From NCBI GenBank assembly GCA_037147235.1, contig JBAWVO010000134.1, positions 1-16,750 on the forward strand: a stretch of 16,750 nucleotides of DNA. Direction: 5' to 3'. The notes under the pieces are model-generated. The model was not told the origin of the DNA, ran no database searches, and was given only the letters and a program-made list of their open reading frames with translations. The position numbers and the translations under genes were made by a program. Positions 1 through 6,270 of this stretch are shown here, piece after piece. How positions within the stretch are numbered: the stretch's first letter is position 1; each line of letters begins with the position of its first letter. Source of the stretch: JANXQG01 sp037147235. GTDB taxonomy: Bacteria; Planctomycetota; Planctomycetia; Pirellulales; Thermoguttaceae.

Positions 1-422
1 TCTATGCGCCCCATGAAAACTAGGCAAGTCCAGTTTTCCAGAATGGACGCGCACATTGCCCAGGCCGGGCGGTTGCTTGGTGGTAATTGTGTGCATCTCA
101 ATCGGATTCGGAGTCGCGGCGGCCATCTGGTAGGCCGTTCCCCACCGCCCCCGGTAGCTGAAGCCTGTTTTCGGCCGCCAGGACTTTTTGGTTTGCACAG
201 AGTTGCTTCGCGACCTGGAGGCTTTGCAATACGCCGTGGTGGAAAGCCAGGGGAAGCGGTTCCCATTGCGGAGCGACCTTGCGGGCACGACCGCCGCCGT
301 CTTCCGCGCGGTCGGCGTAGCAATTCCACCGAGCGTTCAAAAAAACTGAGGAGTAGGCGACCCTTACAATCCGATTTCAAACGGCGCATGGTGCCAAGCC
401 CCAGTTGCGTCACCGCAACCAC
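1..422. other. no supportable gene at the left edge
   Basis: Open frames exist on both strands but none resembles a family I recognise. The minus frame ending near 98 begins with TTG at 340, is open back only to a stop at 377-379, and reads like a low-scoring helical protein of about 80-90 residues. The plus frame 4-429 is Arg/Pro-rich, as expected of the antisense of GC-rich DNA. It could be a decayed gene remnant, but I see no motif to support that. Confidence 0.3.
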
Positions 423-538
423 TTATTGACCTTTGCTTAGCTATTGAACCCCCATTTTCCCCGTGCAAGCCATCTCCCCCTGCTCATACATACGTGATTC
501 AGAATGTAAAGGTTCAATAGCTAGCAAAAGGTCAATAA
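423..538. repeat. MITE-like inverted repeat, 28-bp arms
   Basis: The left arm (423-450) starts TTATTGACCTTT and ends AGCTATTGAACC. The right arm (511-538) is its reverse complement with about three mismatches in 28. The roughly 60-bp centre is not coding. The arms are more AT-rich than the surroundings. No second copy and no clear target duplication is visible in the window. It lies downstream of rsmE. Confidence 0.75.
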
Positions 539-578
539 AGGGCAAATACTTACGAAAACATGCTGTAGAAGACGAGTT

Positions 579-611
579 TGGGTGGGGCTCGTTTCACTCT
601 TCCTACCCTAC
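579..611. repeat. degenerate GGTGGGGC...ACCCTAC palindrome
   Basis: GGGTGGGGCTC is followed closely by CCTACCCTAC. The same pair of half-sites (GGTGGGGCT and ACCCTAC) recurs at 3408-3457 and, best preserved, at 12803-12847. It lies just beyond the 3' end of rsmE and may act as its transcription end. Assigning it to a family is an inference from short matches. Confidence 0.3.
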
Positions 612-679
612 TTCTGCACCTAAAACCGGAAGAGCCCAACTATCCGCAAACCCGGCGGAGAGCCCGAGAAAACTTGCCA

Positions 680-1420
680 TTACGACCCTTCTCCAATCAC
701 ACGTGCCGCCAGTGCCATGGCGGCGGTCTCGACGCGGAGAATTCGCGAGCCTAAGTCCACTGGCTGCCATCCTTGGGCGATGGCCAGCGCAACTTCCTGA
801 TCCGTGAACCCGCCCTCCGGCCCGATGGCAAGCGCGGTGATCCCATTTGGGGTAGGAAGTGGAACCGGAAGCATGGTTTTCTGGGTGCAAAGAGTCTCAC
901 AACTCGGTTTGTCCGTCGGATGTGCTATCAACCGGCACGCCACCGCCTCGTTTTCCGCAAGAAAATCCCGCCATGCCTTCGGCTCGGCAATCTCCATCAA
1001 CTGATTCCGCCCACATTGCTTGGAAGCCTCGATGACCCCGCGGCGCAACCGATCCAAGACATTCTCCACGGGCTGGGCCACGCCGCGCTCGGTTTCCAGC
1101 GGCACAAGTCGCGCAACGCCCAATTCGACCACCTTCTCGACGAGCCATTTCTGCCGATCCCCCTTGGGCAGTGCCACGCCCAGGGTTACGGCAATCGGTG
1201 CCTCGCGGTTGATTTCCTGGCGGCCGGCAATTGCCAGTTCGACTTCGCTGCGACAGGTCCGTTGGACGATGGCATCGAACTGCCAGCCCGAGCCATCAAA
1301 GAGTGTAACGCGAGTTCCCACCTTGGCCCGCATCACATGCAGCAGATGATGGGCCTCGGCACCGGCGAGGGTGGCGCGGTCGGAAGTGACGGGCGATTCA
1401 ACAAAGTAGCGATCGGACAT
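680..1420 (-). CDS. rsmE: 16S rRNA (uracil1498-N3)-methyltransferase RsmE
   Basis: This enzyme transfers a methyl group from S-adenosylmethionine to N3 of U1498 in the 3' minor domain of 16S rRNA, in the cytoplasm on assembled 30S subunits. The 246 residues match the usual family length of about 245. An N-terminal PUA-like beta domain (about 1-70, with HHLLHVMRAKVG) precedes the SPOUT trefoil-knot domain. The knot domain shows KGDRQKWLVEK (86-96), EASKQCGR (131-138), AIGPEGGFT (198-206) and LGSRILRVETA (223-233), the SAM-binding knot motifs of RsmE. The start is ATG at 1420. No Shine-Dalgarno is evident just upstream, which is common in this kind of genome. The gene is a single unit, divergent from the histidine kinase gene. 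A stray palindrome lies after its stop. Confidence 0.96.
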   Translation of the reverse strand: MSDRYFVESPVTSDRATLAGAEAHHLLHVMRAKVGTRVTLFDGSGWQFDAIVQRTCRSEVELAIAGRQEINREAPIAVTLGVALPKGDRQKWLVEKVVELGVARLVPLETERGVAQPVENVLDRLRRGVIEASKQCGRNQLMEIAEPKAWRDFLAENEAVACRLIAHPTDKPSCETLCTQKTMLPVPLPTPNGITALAIGPEGGFTDQEVALAIAQGWQPVDLGSRILRVETAAMALAARVIGEGS

Positions 1421-1484
1421 GGGCTGTGTAGGGGGAAAGAGCTTGACCTACGGTAAGCATAGCATGGCAGGAGATATCCGACAA

Positions 1485-1622
1485 CTAAGAATCTATCTCA
1501 GAACTCAAAGAGAACCACGAAAGACACAAAACAGACGAAAAAAGGCAGTTGTATTTCGTTCTCTTTCGTGTCATTCGTGTGTTTCGTGGTTCTTCAAGAG
1601 TGTTTTGAGATAGTTTCTAAGC
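1485..1622. repeat. near-palindromic AACCACGAAA repeat, copy 1
   Basis: The left arm (about 1485-1540, containing AGAGAACCACGAAAGACAC) and right arm (about 1556-1621, whose reverse strand reads GAAGAACCACGAAACACAC) form an imperfect inverted repeat of about 55 bp per arm around a short centre. The reverse complement of the right arm recurs at 16697-16750 with about one mismatch in 54 bases. It sits in the divergent gap between rsmE and the histidine kinase gene, just upstream of the kinase promoter. Confidence 0.85.
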
Positions 1623-1630
1623 AGGGCTGC

Positions 1631-1660
1631 TTGACGACCCGCGCTGTTCTCTGCTATGCT
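1631..1660 (+). promoter_or_regulatory. putative sigma70-type promoter for the histidine kinase gene
   Basis: TTGACG (1631-1636) is followed after 18 bases by TATGCT (1655-1660), a fair match to -35 and -10 hexamers. The predicted leader is about 135 nt and contains the direct repeats at 1723-1792. The same TTGACG plus 18-base spacing appears before the secreted-protein gene at 4927. This is sequence resemblance only. Confidence 0.4.
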
Positions 1661-1722
1661 CCGCATTGGGGGACGGGCTGTTCCGTTCCGATTTTACCCG
1701 AGAAGCTGTTTCAAAACCGCTA

Positions 1723-1792
1723 CGCAGGCGAAACGCCCACGCTACCAAACGCAGGCGAGACGCCTACGCTACCACTGAAACACCTACGCTAC
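1723..1792 (+). repeat. short hairpin-forming direct repeats in the kinase leader
   Basis: Two 24-base units, CGCAGGCGAAACGCC... (1723-1746) and CGCAGGCGAGACGCC... (1750-1773), both end in ACGCTACC and are followed by a partial third unit ending CACCTACGCTAC. The second unit contains the small hairpin AGGCG-AGA-CGCCT. The repeats are in frame and stop-free with the kinase gene, which creates a false 46-codon upstream extension. Confidence 0.75.
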
Positions 1793-1803
1793 GAGAGCTT
1801 ACC

Positions 1804-2748
1804 ATGGCTACACGTCGTTCGTTGAGTTTGCCGATCGTCCTGGCAATCGTGATGATTCTGATCCTGGTCGTACTCACGATCGGTTGGGTGCTGTTGAATG
1901 TTGTCGGGGCGTGGAAAGACAACCAGATGGCGGGGGTCTACTGGGCTCTGCTGTCGATCGGCACAACCTTCATCGGTCTGCTGTTGGCCGGGACGATCAT
2001 CTACCTGGTACTCACGATCAAAGCGATCAATCTCAACCGGCGGCAATCGAACTTCATCGATAGCGTGACCCATGAGCTGAAGTCGCCGATCGCATCCATG
2101 AAACTCTATCTACAGACCCTCAATCGTCGTCAAGTAAGCGAGGAAGAGCGCGGCCACTTCTATCTCTGCATGGTCGAGGATCTCGATCGGCTCGAACGAC
2201 TGATCAACCAGTTGCTCGATGCCGGCCGGCTAGAGCAGGGGCGGATCGACGCCGATCGCGAGAACGTCTTCCTCGACGTACTGCTGCGTGATTGCGCCAG
2301 AACCGTCGGTATGCACTATCGCATTGCGCCGGAGATTTTTCAGTTCGAGCTTCAGCCGTGCGCGATTCGGGCGTGGCGAGTCGATCTGGACATCCTCTTC
2401 CGCAATCTGATCGATAATGCCGTGAAGTACTCCGGCAGCGAGCCGCGCGTGGGCATCCATCTGCGGCGGACTGCCGATGGTAAGGCGATTATCCGTGTCA
2501 GCGACAACGGCCGCGGCATTCCCAGCCGCTTTCGCCGCAAGATCTTCTGCCGCTTTGAGCGCCTGGGACTGGAACTGGAACGTGAACGGCCCGGGACCGG
2601 GCTGGGGCTTTACATCGTCCGCAATATCGCCCGGCGACTGAAGGCCCGCATCCGCGTCCGCGACAACGAGCCGGGACCCGGCTCGGTATTTGAAGTGCAA
2701 ATACCCGGGGCGATCGAGCGAAAGGAACCAGAGCCGGTGGCGGAATAG
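1804..2748 (+). CDS. membrane histidine kinase, HAMP-less, orphan
   Basis: This is a sensor kinase of two-component signalling. It autophosphorylates a histidine using ATP and passes the phosphate to a response regulator, here not encoded nearby. From the ATG at 1804 (314 aa) there are two membrane helices (about 8-33 and 46-71) separated by only about a dozen polar residues. A HisKA dimerisation domain follows directly, with H-box FIDSVTHELKSPI (phosphoacceptor His90). The HATPase_c domain shows the N box NLIDNAVKYS (201-210), G1 DNGRGIP (234-240) and G2 GTGLGL (264-269). No HAMP or PAS domain is visible, so any signal is probably sensed in or near the membrane. I chose ATG 1804 because the longer open frame from 1666 merely translates intergenic repeats. 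The cognate regulator cannot be inferred. Confidence 0.92.
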   Translation: MATRRSLSLPIVLAIVMILILVVLTIGWVLLNVVGAWKDNQMAGVYWALLSIGTTFIGLLLAGTIIYLVLTIKAINLNRRQSNFIDSVTHELKSPIASMKLYLQTLNRRQVSEEERGHFYLCMVEDLDRLERLINQLLDAGRLEQGRIDADRENVFLDVLLRDCARTVGMHYRIAPEIFQFELQPCAIRAWRVDLDILFRNLIDNAVKYSGSEPRVGIHLRRTADGKAIIRVSDNGRGIPSRFRRKIFCRFERLGLELERERPGTGLGLYIVRNIARRLKARIRVRDNEPGPGSVFEVQIPGAIERKEPEPVAE

Positions 2749-2773
2749 ACCGTACAACAAAGCCCCCGGCAAG

Positions 2774-2821
2774 CCCCAGAAAACAGAAACGGCTCCTGCC
2801 GAATTATCGACAGAAGCCGTT
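2774..2821 (-). terminator. rho-independent terminator after tRNA-Ser
   Basis: Read on the minus strand, AACGGCTTCTG pairs with CAGGAGCCGTT (plus 2811-2821 against 2788-2798, one mismatch) around a 12-base loop. A T-rich run, TTCTGTTTTCTG, follows. It lies about 23 bases beyond the tRNA 3' end, as expected for its terminator. The plus strand lacks an equivalent T run, so the direction is minus. Confidence 0.75.
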
Positions 2822-2843
2822 GAACCGCAAGGCTTTACCTAAG

Positions 2844-2925
2844 CGGAGGGCAAGGGATTCGAACCCTCAACTCCTTACGGAGCATCTGATTTCGAGTCAG
2901 ACCGCTAACCATTCGCTTACCCTCC
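2844..2925 (-). tRNA. tRNA-Ser, anticodon CGA
   Basis: On the minus strand the 82-nt sequence folds as a class II tRNA. The acceptor stem is GGAGGGT/GCCCTCC with discriminator G, the residue typical of serine tRNAs. The anticodon arm is TCTGA-CTCGAAA-TCAGA, with anticodon CGA at 2892-2894 reading UCG. The long variable arm is CTCC-GTAA-GGAG, and the T arm carries GGTTCGAATCC. The CCA end is not encoded (the next bases are CTT) and must be added by CCA-adding enzyme. It stands alone, with its own promoter-like site and terminator. Confidence 0.97.
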
Positions 2926-2938
2926 AAGCAGATCCTCT

Positions 2939-2967
2939 AATCTATAAGACGTTCTCGCTTGTGACAA
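2939..2967 (-). promoter_or_regulatory. putative promoter of tRNA-Ser
   Basis: On the minus strand TTGTCA (complement of 2962-2967) is followed after 17 bases by TAGATT (complement of 2939-2944). The distance places a start site only a few bases before the mature tRNA 5' end at 2925. The -10 match is moderate, and an overlapping TATAGA is an alternative -10. Confidence 0.4.
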
Positions 2968-3533
2968 GATGCACCCCCCGGAAGAACTGCAAAATTCAAT
3001 GCGAAGGGTCTGATCTACGTTATCGGGCAAGGATCTCCGGTGAATCACATTTATTCTTGCCGAAAAATGGCCGGCCCCCGGGCATTGCTTTTGCGGTTCC
3101 CTTGGTCCCTCCCCCTTTTTAGCCTACCAAAACGGCTGCACTGCTAGGCTCGACCCAGCAAAACCGGATTCTTTTGCAACATCCCCTCCTGCAATCCGTA
3201 AAAAAAGTAGCACCGTCGGCACAGCCCCACCCTTTCCGCTATTGCGTCCTAAGCCGATGATGCCGAACAGTTCCGTTCTGGCTCTCATGCATAATCTACC
3301 GGTTCTTGCGATTGATTTCCCTATGGCGCGCAAAATACTTTGTTTTCGTGCCGACTAGGGATGATGCCGATAGTTGCCTTAGAAGCTGCTTCAAGGTGTT
3401 GGTTTTTGGTGGGGCTTCGCGATCGATGTTCAAACATCGGAACCCTCGACACCCTACGGCTCTTGATGCAACTTCTTATTCTTATGTTGGATGACAACTG
3501 CCAAGGATGGGCACCCTACGAAGGACAAATACG
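2968..3533. other. gene-poor stretch
   Basis: No frame on either strand resembles a known family, and short open frames here lack convincing starts. It holds a relic GGTGGGGCTTCGC...ACCCTAC palindrome (3408-3457), inside which CGATGTT/AACATCG (3424-3439) could form a tight hairpin. No RNA gene that I can recognise is present. Confidence 0.4.
3408..3457. repeat. relic GGTGGGGC...ACCCTAC palindrome with internal hairpin
   Basis: GGTGGGGCTTCGC (3408-3420) and ACCCTAC (3451-3457) match the half-sites of the palindrome after the DUF6807 gene. In between, CGATGTT and AACATCG are perfect inverted repeats separated by two bases. The element lies about 80 bases upstream of the 97-residue gene. Confidence 0.4.
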
Positions 3534-3827
3534 ATGAACCAAGACACTTTTCGCGTTGTTACGCGGGGCGCCGACGGTGAAATTCGCACTCGTGATTACG
3601 ATACCGCCGACGCGCTCCTCAAGCGTCATTCCCAAGTCGGCGTCGATGATTGTAGCACCGACCTTAACCTCCGCGGCCTCCCCGTGTTCCGCGGGCTGAT
3701 TGGCCCCATGCCCGAAGGCAAGAACATTATCCGCTACGAATCGCCCGAGGTTTTTGAGACCCTGACCAAGGAATGGAGCTCACACCGGCCCGCACGGCGG
3801 CGCTCGCGGAGCAAGACGATCGGCTAG
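3534..3827 (+). CDS. small conserved-looking protein of unknown function (97 aa)
   Basis: I do not recognise this family. It starts at ATG 3534, eight bases after AAGGA (3521-3525), a credible ribosome binding site that favours this start over the ATG at 3507. The protein is soluble, with no signal peptide or membrane segment. An N-terminal half with an alternating beta-like pattern (FRVVTRGADGEIRTRDY) is followed by a helical stretch, one or two Pro/Gly-rich turns, and an Arg/Lys-rich tail (RPARRRSRSKTIG) that could bind nucleic acid. Its stop codon overlaps that of the convergent dihydrouridine synthase gene within a CTAG. It has no operon partner. It is probably real given the ribosome site and codon use, but its function is unknown. 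Confidence 0.65.
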   Translation: MNQDTFRVVTRGADGEIRTRDYDTADALLKRHSQVGVDDCSTDLNLRGLPVFRGLIGPMPEGKNIIRYESPEVFETLTKEWSSHRPARRRSRSKTIG

Positions 3828-4780
3828 CCAAAATAGTGCCGCACCGTGCGGCGGAACTGAGGGAGATTCTTCACCTGCCGAACTGCGTCTCGAAACGATG
3901 CTGCGTCGGGCAGAGTATGCGCAAAGTAGCCGCTCATACGCGGTAAACGCCTCAGTGCGAGCGGCTGCCCGTAAAGGCGAAACTCACCTTCGATCAATTG
4001 CAGCATCAGCCGCCCGCGCTCCGCTGGGGTTGGCGGAGCGATGCGCCCGCCGCCGCTGAGCAGTGCCCTGGCCTGGCGGAAGATCCACGGGTTGCCTAGG
4101 CAACCGCGGCCGATGGCGACGGCGTCAATGCCTGTTTCCGCGAGCATCCGCACGGCATCGTCCGCCTCGCGAATGCCGCCGCCGCCGATGACCGGCAAGC
4201 AGGTCGCCTGCTTCACGCGAGTCAGCACGCTCCAGTCCGGTCCGCCGACGTAGGCCTGCTCGACACTCCGCGCATGCACGCTTACGGCTGCGGCACCGCT
4301 CTCTTCGGCCCGTTGGGTCACTTCCACGGCCGTCTCCCGATCGGCATCCGGGCCGCTGCGGATTTTGATGGTCACAGGGATTGCAACGGCGCGGACGACC
4401 GCATCGACAATTTTCCCGATCTGCTCGGGAGAGGCCATCAATGCCCCCCCTTCACCACGGGCAAGCAGTCGCCGGATCGGGCACTCGAAATTCAAGTCGA
4501 CAAGATTGAATCCCAATTCGGCGACAACGAGTGCTGCCGCAGCCATGACCTCCGGGTCGGCACCGCTGATCTGCGCGGCTCGCGGCGATTCCGAGGGCTG
4601 CGTATAAAGCAAACGCATGGCGCGACGGTCGCGTCGAGCCACATCGGCCGCGTCAATTCGCTCGGTTACCACTAGGCCCGCTCCGGCCTGTTTCATAAGG
4701 AGTCGGAAGGGGAAGTTGGTATGCTCCTCCATGGGGGCTAGGGTTAGTCGGTTGGAGAGTGTGATCGTACCGATTTTCAT
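3824..4780 (-). CDS. dus: tRNA-dihydrouridine synthase (Dus family)
   Basis: This is a flavin (FMN) enzyme that reduces uridines in the D-loop of tRNA to dihydrouridine using NAD(P)H. The 318 residues fold as a TIM barrel with a helical tRNA-binding C-terminus. Family landmarks in order are LAPMEEHTNFPFR (14-26), AAQISGADPEVM, DLNFECPIRRLLARGEGGAL containing the catalytic Cys100, VTIKIRSG, VHARSVEQAYVGGPDW, VIGGGGIREADD, and AIGRGCLGNPWIF, which holds the FMN phosphate site. Several positions differ from common DusA/B/C forms: HARSVEQ replaces HGRTR.Q, GGGGI replaces GNGDI, and the first motif has EEHT instead of GVTD. I therefore cannot assign a subtype or target uridine. No Shine-Dalgarno precedes the ATG at 4780. 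The gene faces away from the secreted-protein gene. Confidence 0.92.
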   Translation of the reverse strand: MKIGTITLSNRLTLAPMEEHTNFPFRLLMKQAGAGLVVTERIDAADVARRDRRAMRLLYTQPSESPRAAQISGADPEVMAAAALVVAELGFNLVDLNFECPIRRLLARGEGGALMASPEQIGKIVDAVVRAVAIPVTIKIRSGPDADRETAVEVTQRAEESGAAAVSVHARSVEQAYVGGPDWSVLTRVKQATCLPVIGGGGIREADDAVRMLAETGIDAVAIGRGCLGNPWIFRQARALLSGGGRIAPPTPAERGRLMLQLIEGEFRLYGQPLALRRLPRMSGYFAHTLPDAASFRDAVRQVKNLPQFRRTVRHYFG

Positions 4781-4810
4781 GGCGTATACTCAATCTGAGG
4801 GATTATTGTC

Positions 4811-4872
4811 GTACGTCAGGCTTTCCAGCCTGACCGTGAATCGGACAATTCAGGCCGGAAAGCCTGACGTAC
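4811..4872. repeat. GTACGTCAGGC palindrome, copy 1
   Basis: The left arm (4811-4834, starting GTACGTCAGGCTTTCC) and right arm (4849-4872, ending GGAAAGCCTGACGTAC) are inverted with a few mismatches in the inner part (GGCCGG against CCAGCC). A nearly identical element lies at 6548-6610. It sits in the divergent gap between dus and the secreted-protein gene, upstream of both. Confidence 0.9.
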
Positions 4873-4926
4873 TTGATATTCTGGCGTGTGGTTACCAAGA
4901 TTCGTACCCCTCCAGCATACCCAAAC

Positions 4927-4956
4927 TTGACGCAGCAAAAAGTTAGTAACTATACT
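4927..4956 (+). promoter_or_regulatory. putative sigma70-type promoter of the secreted-protein gene
   Basis: TTGACG (4927-4932), an 18-base spacer and TATACT (4951-4956) each match the consensus hexamers at five of six positions. The expected leader is about 40 nt. Confidence 0.5.
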
Positions 4957-5002
4957 AGAGATTGGAATTGCAGCTTTTCGCGTCATAGAAGTGAAGGTTT
5001 TC

Positions 5003-6064
5003 ATGAATCACCCGTTTCGCTTTGGGCTGGGGATGGTCCTCCTCGCTTTGGCATGTCTCACGGTCGATCGTGCATCGGCCCAACCAGCTATTCGGCCAGC
5101 GGCAGCCAAACCTCCTGCCGTTGTCCCTGTGCCTGCGGCTCGACCGGCGGCCGCTGCTCCAGCCACCCCCGGAGCCGGTGGTGCCTGGATTACTCCCGGT
5201 TCGCCGTTCCGAAAGCTGGCCCCAGGCGTCATGCAGGACGTGATTCCGGATCGCAGTGCCGATGAAACGGTCGAACACCATGACGTAACCGAATTGCTCT
5301 ATGTCAACGATGCTTTCGATTTTGCGAAAGACGTTCCGTTCCGCCATGAAGTTTGGATGTTGGAGATCAAGTACAAACCCGTTCGGATGATTTGGGCCGA
5401 TATTCCAGGTTCCAACGCTCGCATGCAGCAGAAGCAAATCTGGTATATGGTCTATCAGGTGACGAACCCGGGCAAGGTCTTTCGCTCCGTGGAGCAAGAC
5501 GACAAGCTTTACAAGTTGGTGACCGAGGATAAACCGGTGCGTTTTACTCCGGTTTTCACGCTGGAAGTCCACAATGCGTTACGGAAGGAATTGGAAGGTT
5601 CCACGCGAGCCTACGTCGAGCAGTATATCCCCATCGTTCTCCCTGCCATCCGTGCCCGCGAGGACAAGAACCGTGAGTTCCTTACCTCGGAGCAAATGGC
5701 AGCCAAGGAGATTCGTGTCGGCGAGACGGTCTGGGGCATTGCCACCTGGCAGGATGTCGTCTCGAACAACGTCTGGTTCTCCGTCTATGTCGAAGGTCTG
5801 ACGAACGCTTATAAATTTTCGGACGACCCGGCCAAGTACGCTGCTTACAAGAACAAGACCGGCACCGCGCCGTTTCGTGAAATTCGCACGAAGGTTTTGA
5901 AGATCAACTTCTGGCGGCCAGGAGACGAATATAGGGTAAAGGAAACCCAGGTTCGCACTGGGGTGCCCGAACTGCCTGGCGGCCCGCCGTCGAAGGCACC
6001 CTACGAGTGGGTTTGGTGGAAAACCTTCCCACCCGCGGACAAGGCCATTCCACCCGGCAATTGA
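5003..6064 (+). CDS. secreted protein of unknown function (353 aa)
   Basis: I do not recognise a named family. The N-terminus is a Sec signal peptide: short basic n-region, hydrophobic core GLGMVLLALACLTV, and cleavage likely after RASA (residue 26). An Ala/Pro-rich linker (about 27-60) follows. The remaining 290 residues look beta-rich and globular, with many aromatics (WYMVYQVTNPG, WFSVYVEGLTNAY, EWVWWKTF). The pattern VWMLEIKYKPVRMIWADI then WYMVYQVTN suggests a beta-sandwich. It has no lipobox, membrane anchor or catalytic motif that I can name. I chose ATG 5003, which lies five bases after AAGG (4994-4997), over an upstream in-frame GTG at 4991. A promoter lies at 4927 and a double-hairpin repeat immediately follows the stop. 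It is probably periplasmic and possibly planctomycete-specific. Confidence 0.85.
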   Translation: MNHPFRFGLGMVLLALACLTVDRASAQPAIRPAAAKPPAVVPVPAARPAAAAPATPGAGGAWITPGSPFRKLAPGVMQDVIPDRSADETVEHHDVTELLYVNDAFDFAKDVPFRHEVWMLEIKYKPVRMIWADIPGSNARMQQKQIWYMVYQVTNPGKVFRSVEQDDKLYKLVTEDKPVRFTPVFTLEVHNALRKELEGSTRAYVEQYIPIVLPAIRAREDKNREFLTSEQMAAKEIRVGETVWGIATWQDVVSNNVWFSVYVEGLTNAYKFSDDPAKYAAYKNKTGTAPFREIRTKVLKINFWRPGDEYRVKETQVRTGVPELPGGPPSKAPYEWVWWKTFPPADKAIPPGN

Positions 6065-6133
6065 GTAGAACGGAATTTATTCCGTTTCCCTAGAAAAGTC
6101 AACGCAAATGCAACGGAATGAATTCCGTTCTAC
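6065..6133. repeat. double-hairpin palindrome GTAGAACGGAAT...ATTCCGTTCTAC
   Basis: Each half is a small palindrome (AACGGAATTTATTCCGTT and AACGGAATGAATTCCGTT). The halves are inverted relative to one another, starting GTAGAAC and ending GTTCTAC. It abuts the stop codon of the secreted-protein gene and could end its transcript, though no T run follows. Confidence 0.85.
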
Positions 6134-6155
6134 GAAGATTGTTTCTTTCCCCCTG

Positions 6156-6184
6156 TTGACTTAGGTTCTCTTTTTTACTATAAA
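6156..6184 (+). promoter_or_regulatory. putative promoter of rpmA
   Basis: TTGACT (6156-6161) and TATAAA (6179-6184) are separated by 17 bases, both five of six to consensus. This is the strongest promoter-like match I see in the window, fitting a ribosomal protein gene transcribed on its own. Confidence 0.6.
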
Positions 6185-6189
6185 CAAGG

Positions 6190-6270
6190 GTTTCCGGTCT
6201 GTGGAGTGGGCTGCACAAGCTGGCAACCGGAAGTCATAAGATTAAGTATAGCAACGATTTAGGTGTTGAT
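6190..6270 (+). promoter_or_regulatory. structured 5' leader of rpmA
   Basis: Between the promoter and the start codon there are about 80 nt. TTCCGGT (6192-6198) can pair with ACCGGAA (6226-6232), enclosing a GC-rich loop. AGGTG (6261-6265) five bases before the ATG is a weak ribosome binding site. A leader hairpin is compatible with autogenous control by a ribosomal protein, but I cannot match it to a known leader family. Confidence 0.35.

Noticed and set aside
4..429. 141-codon plus-strand frame at the left edge
   Set aside because: It is Arg/Pro-rich without motifs, has no ribosome site, and runs into the inverted repeat at 423.
773..1456. 227-codon plus-strand frame
   Set aside because: It is the antisense shadow of rsmE, which carries all family motifs.
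1723..1792. possible CRISPR array
   Set aside because: There are only two and a half units with 3-base gaps. There are no unique spacers and no cas genes.
1666..1803. N-terminal 46-codon extension of the histidine kinase
   Set aside because: It translates leader repeats and lies over the expected mRNA leader. ATG 1804 directly precedes the first membrane helix.
3111..3120. CCCCCTTTTT as a plus-strand terminator
   Set aside because: No stable hairpin precedes it and no plus-strand gene ends there.
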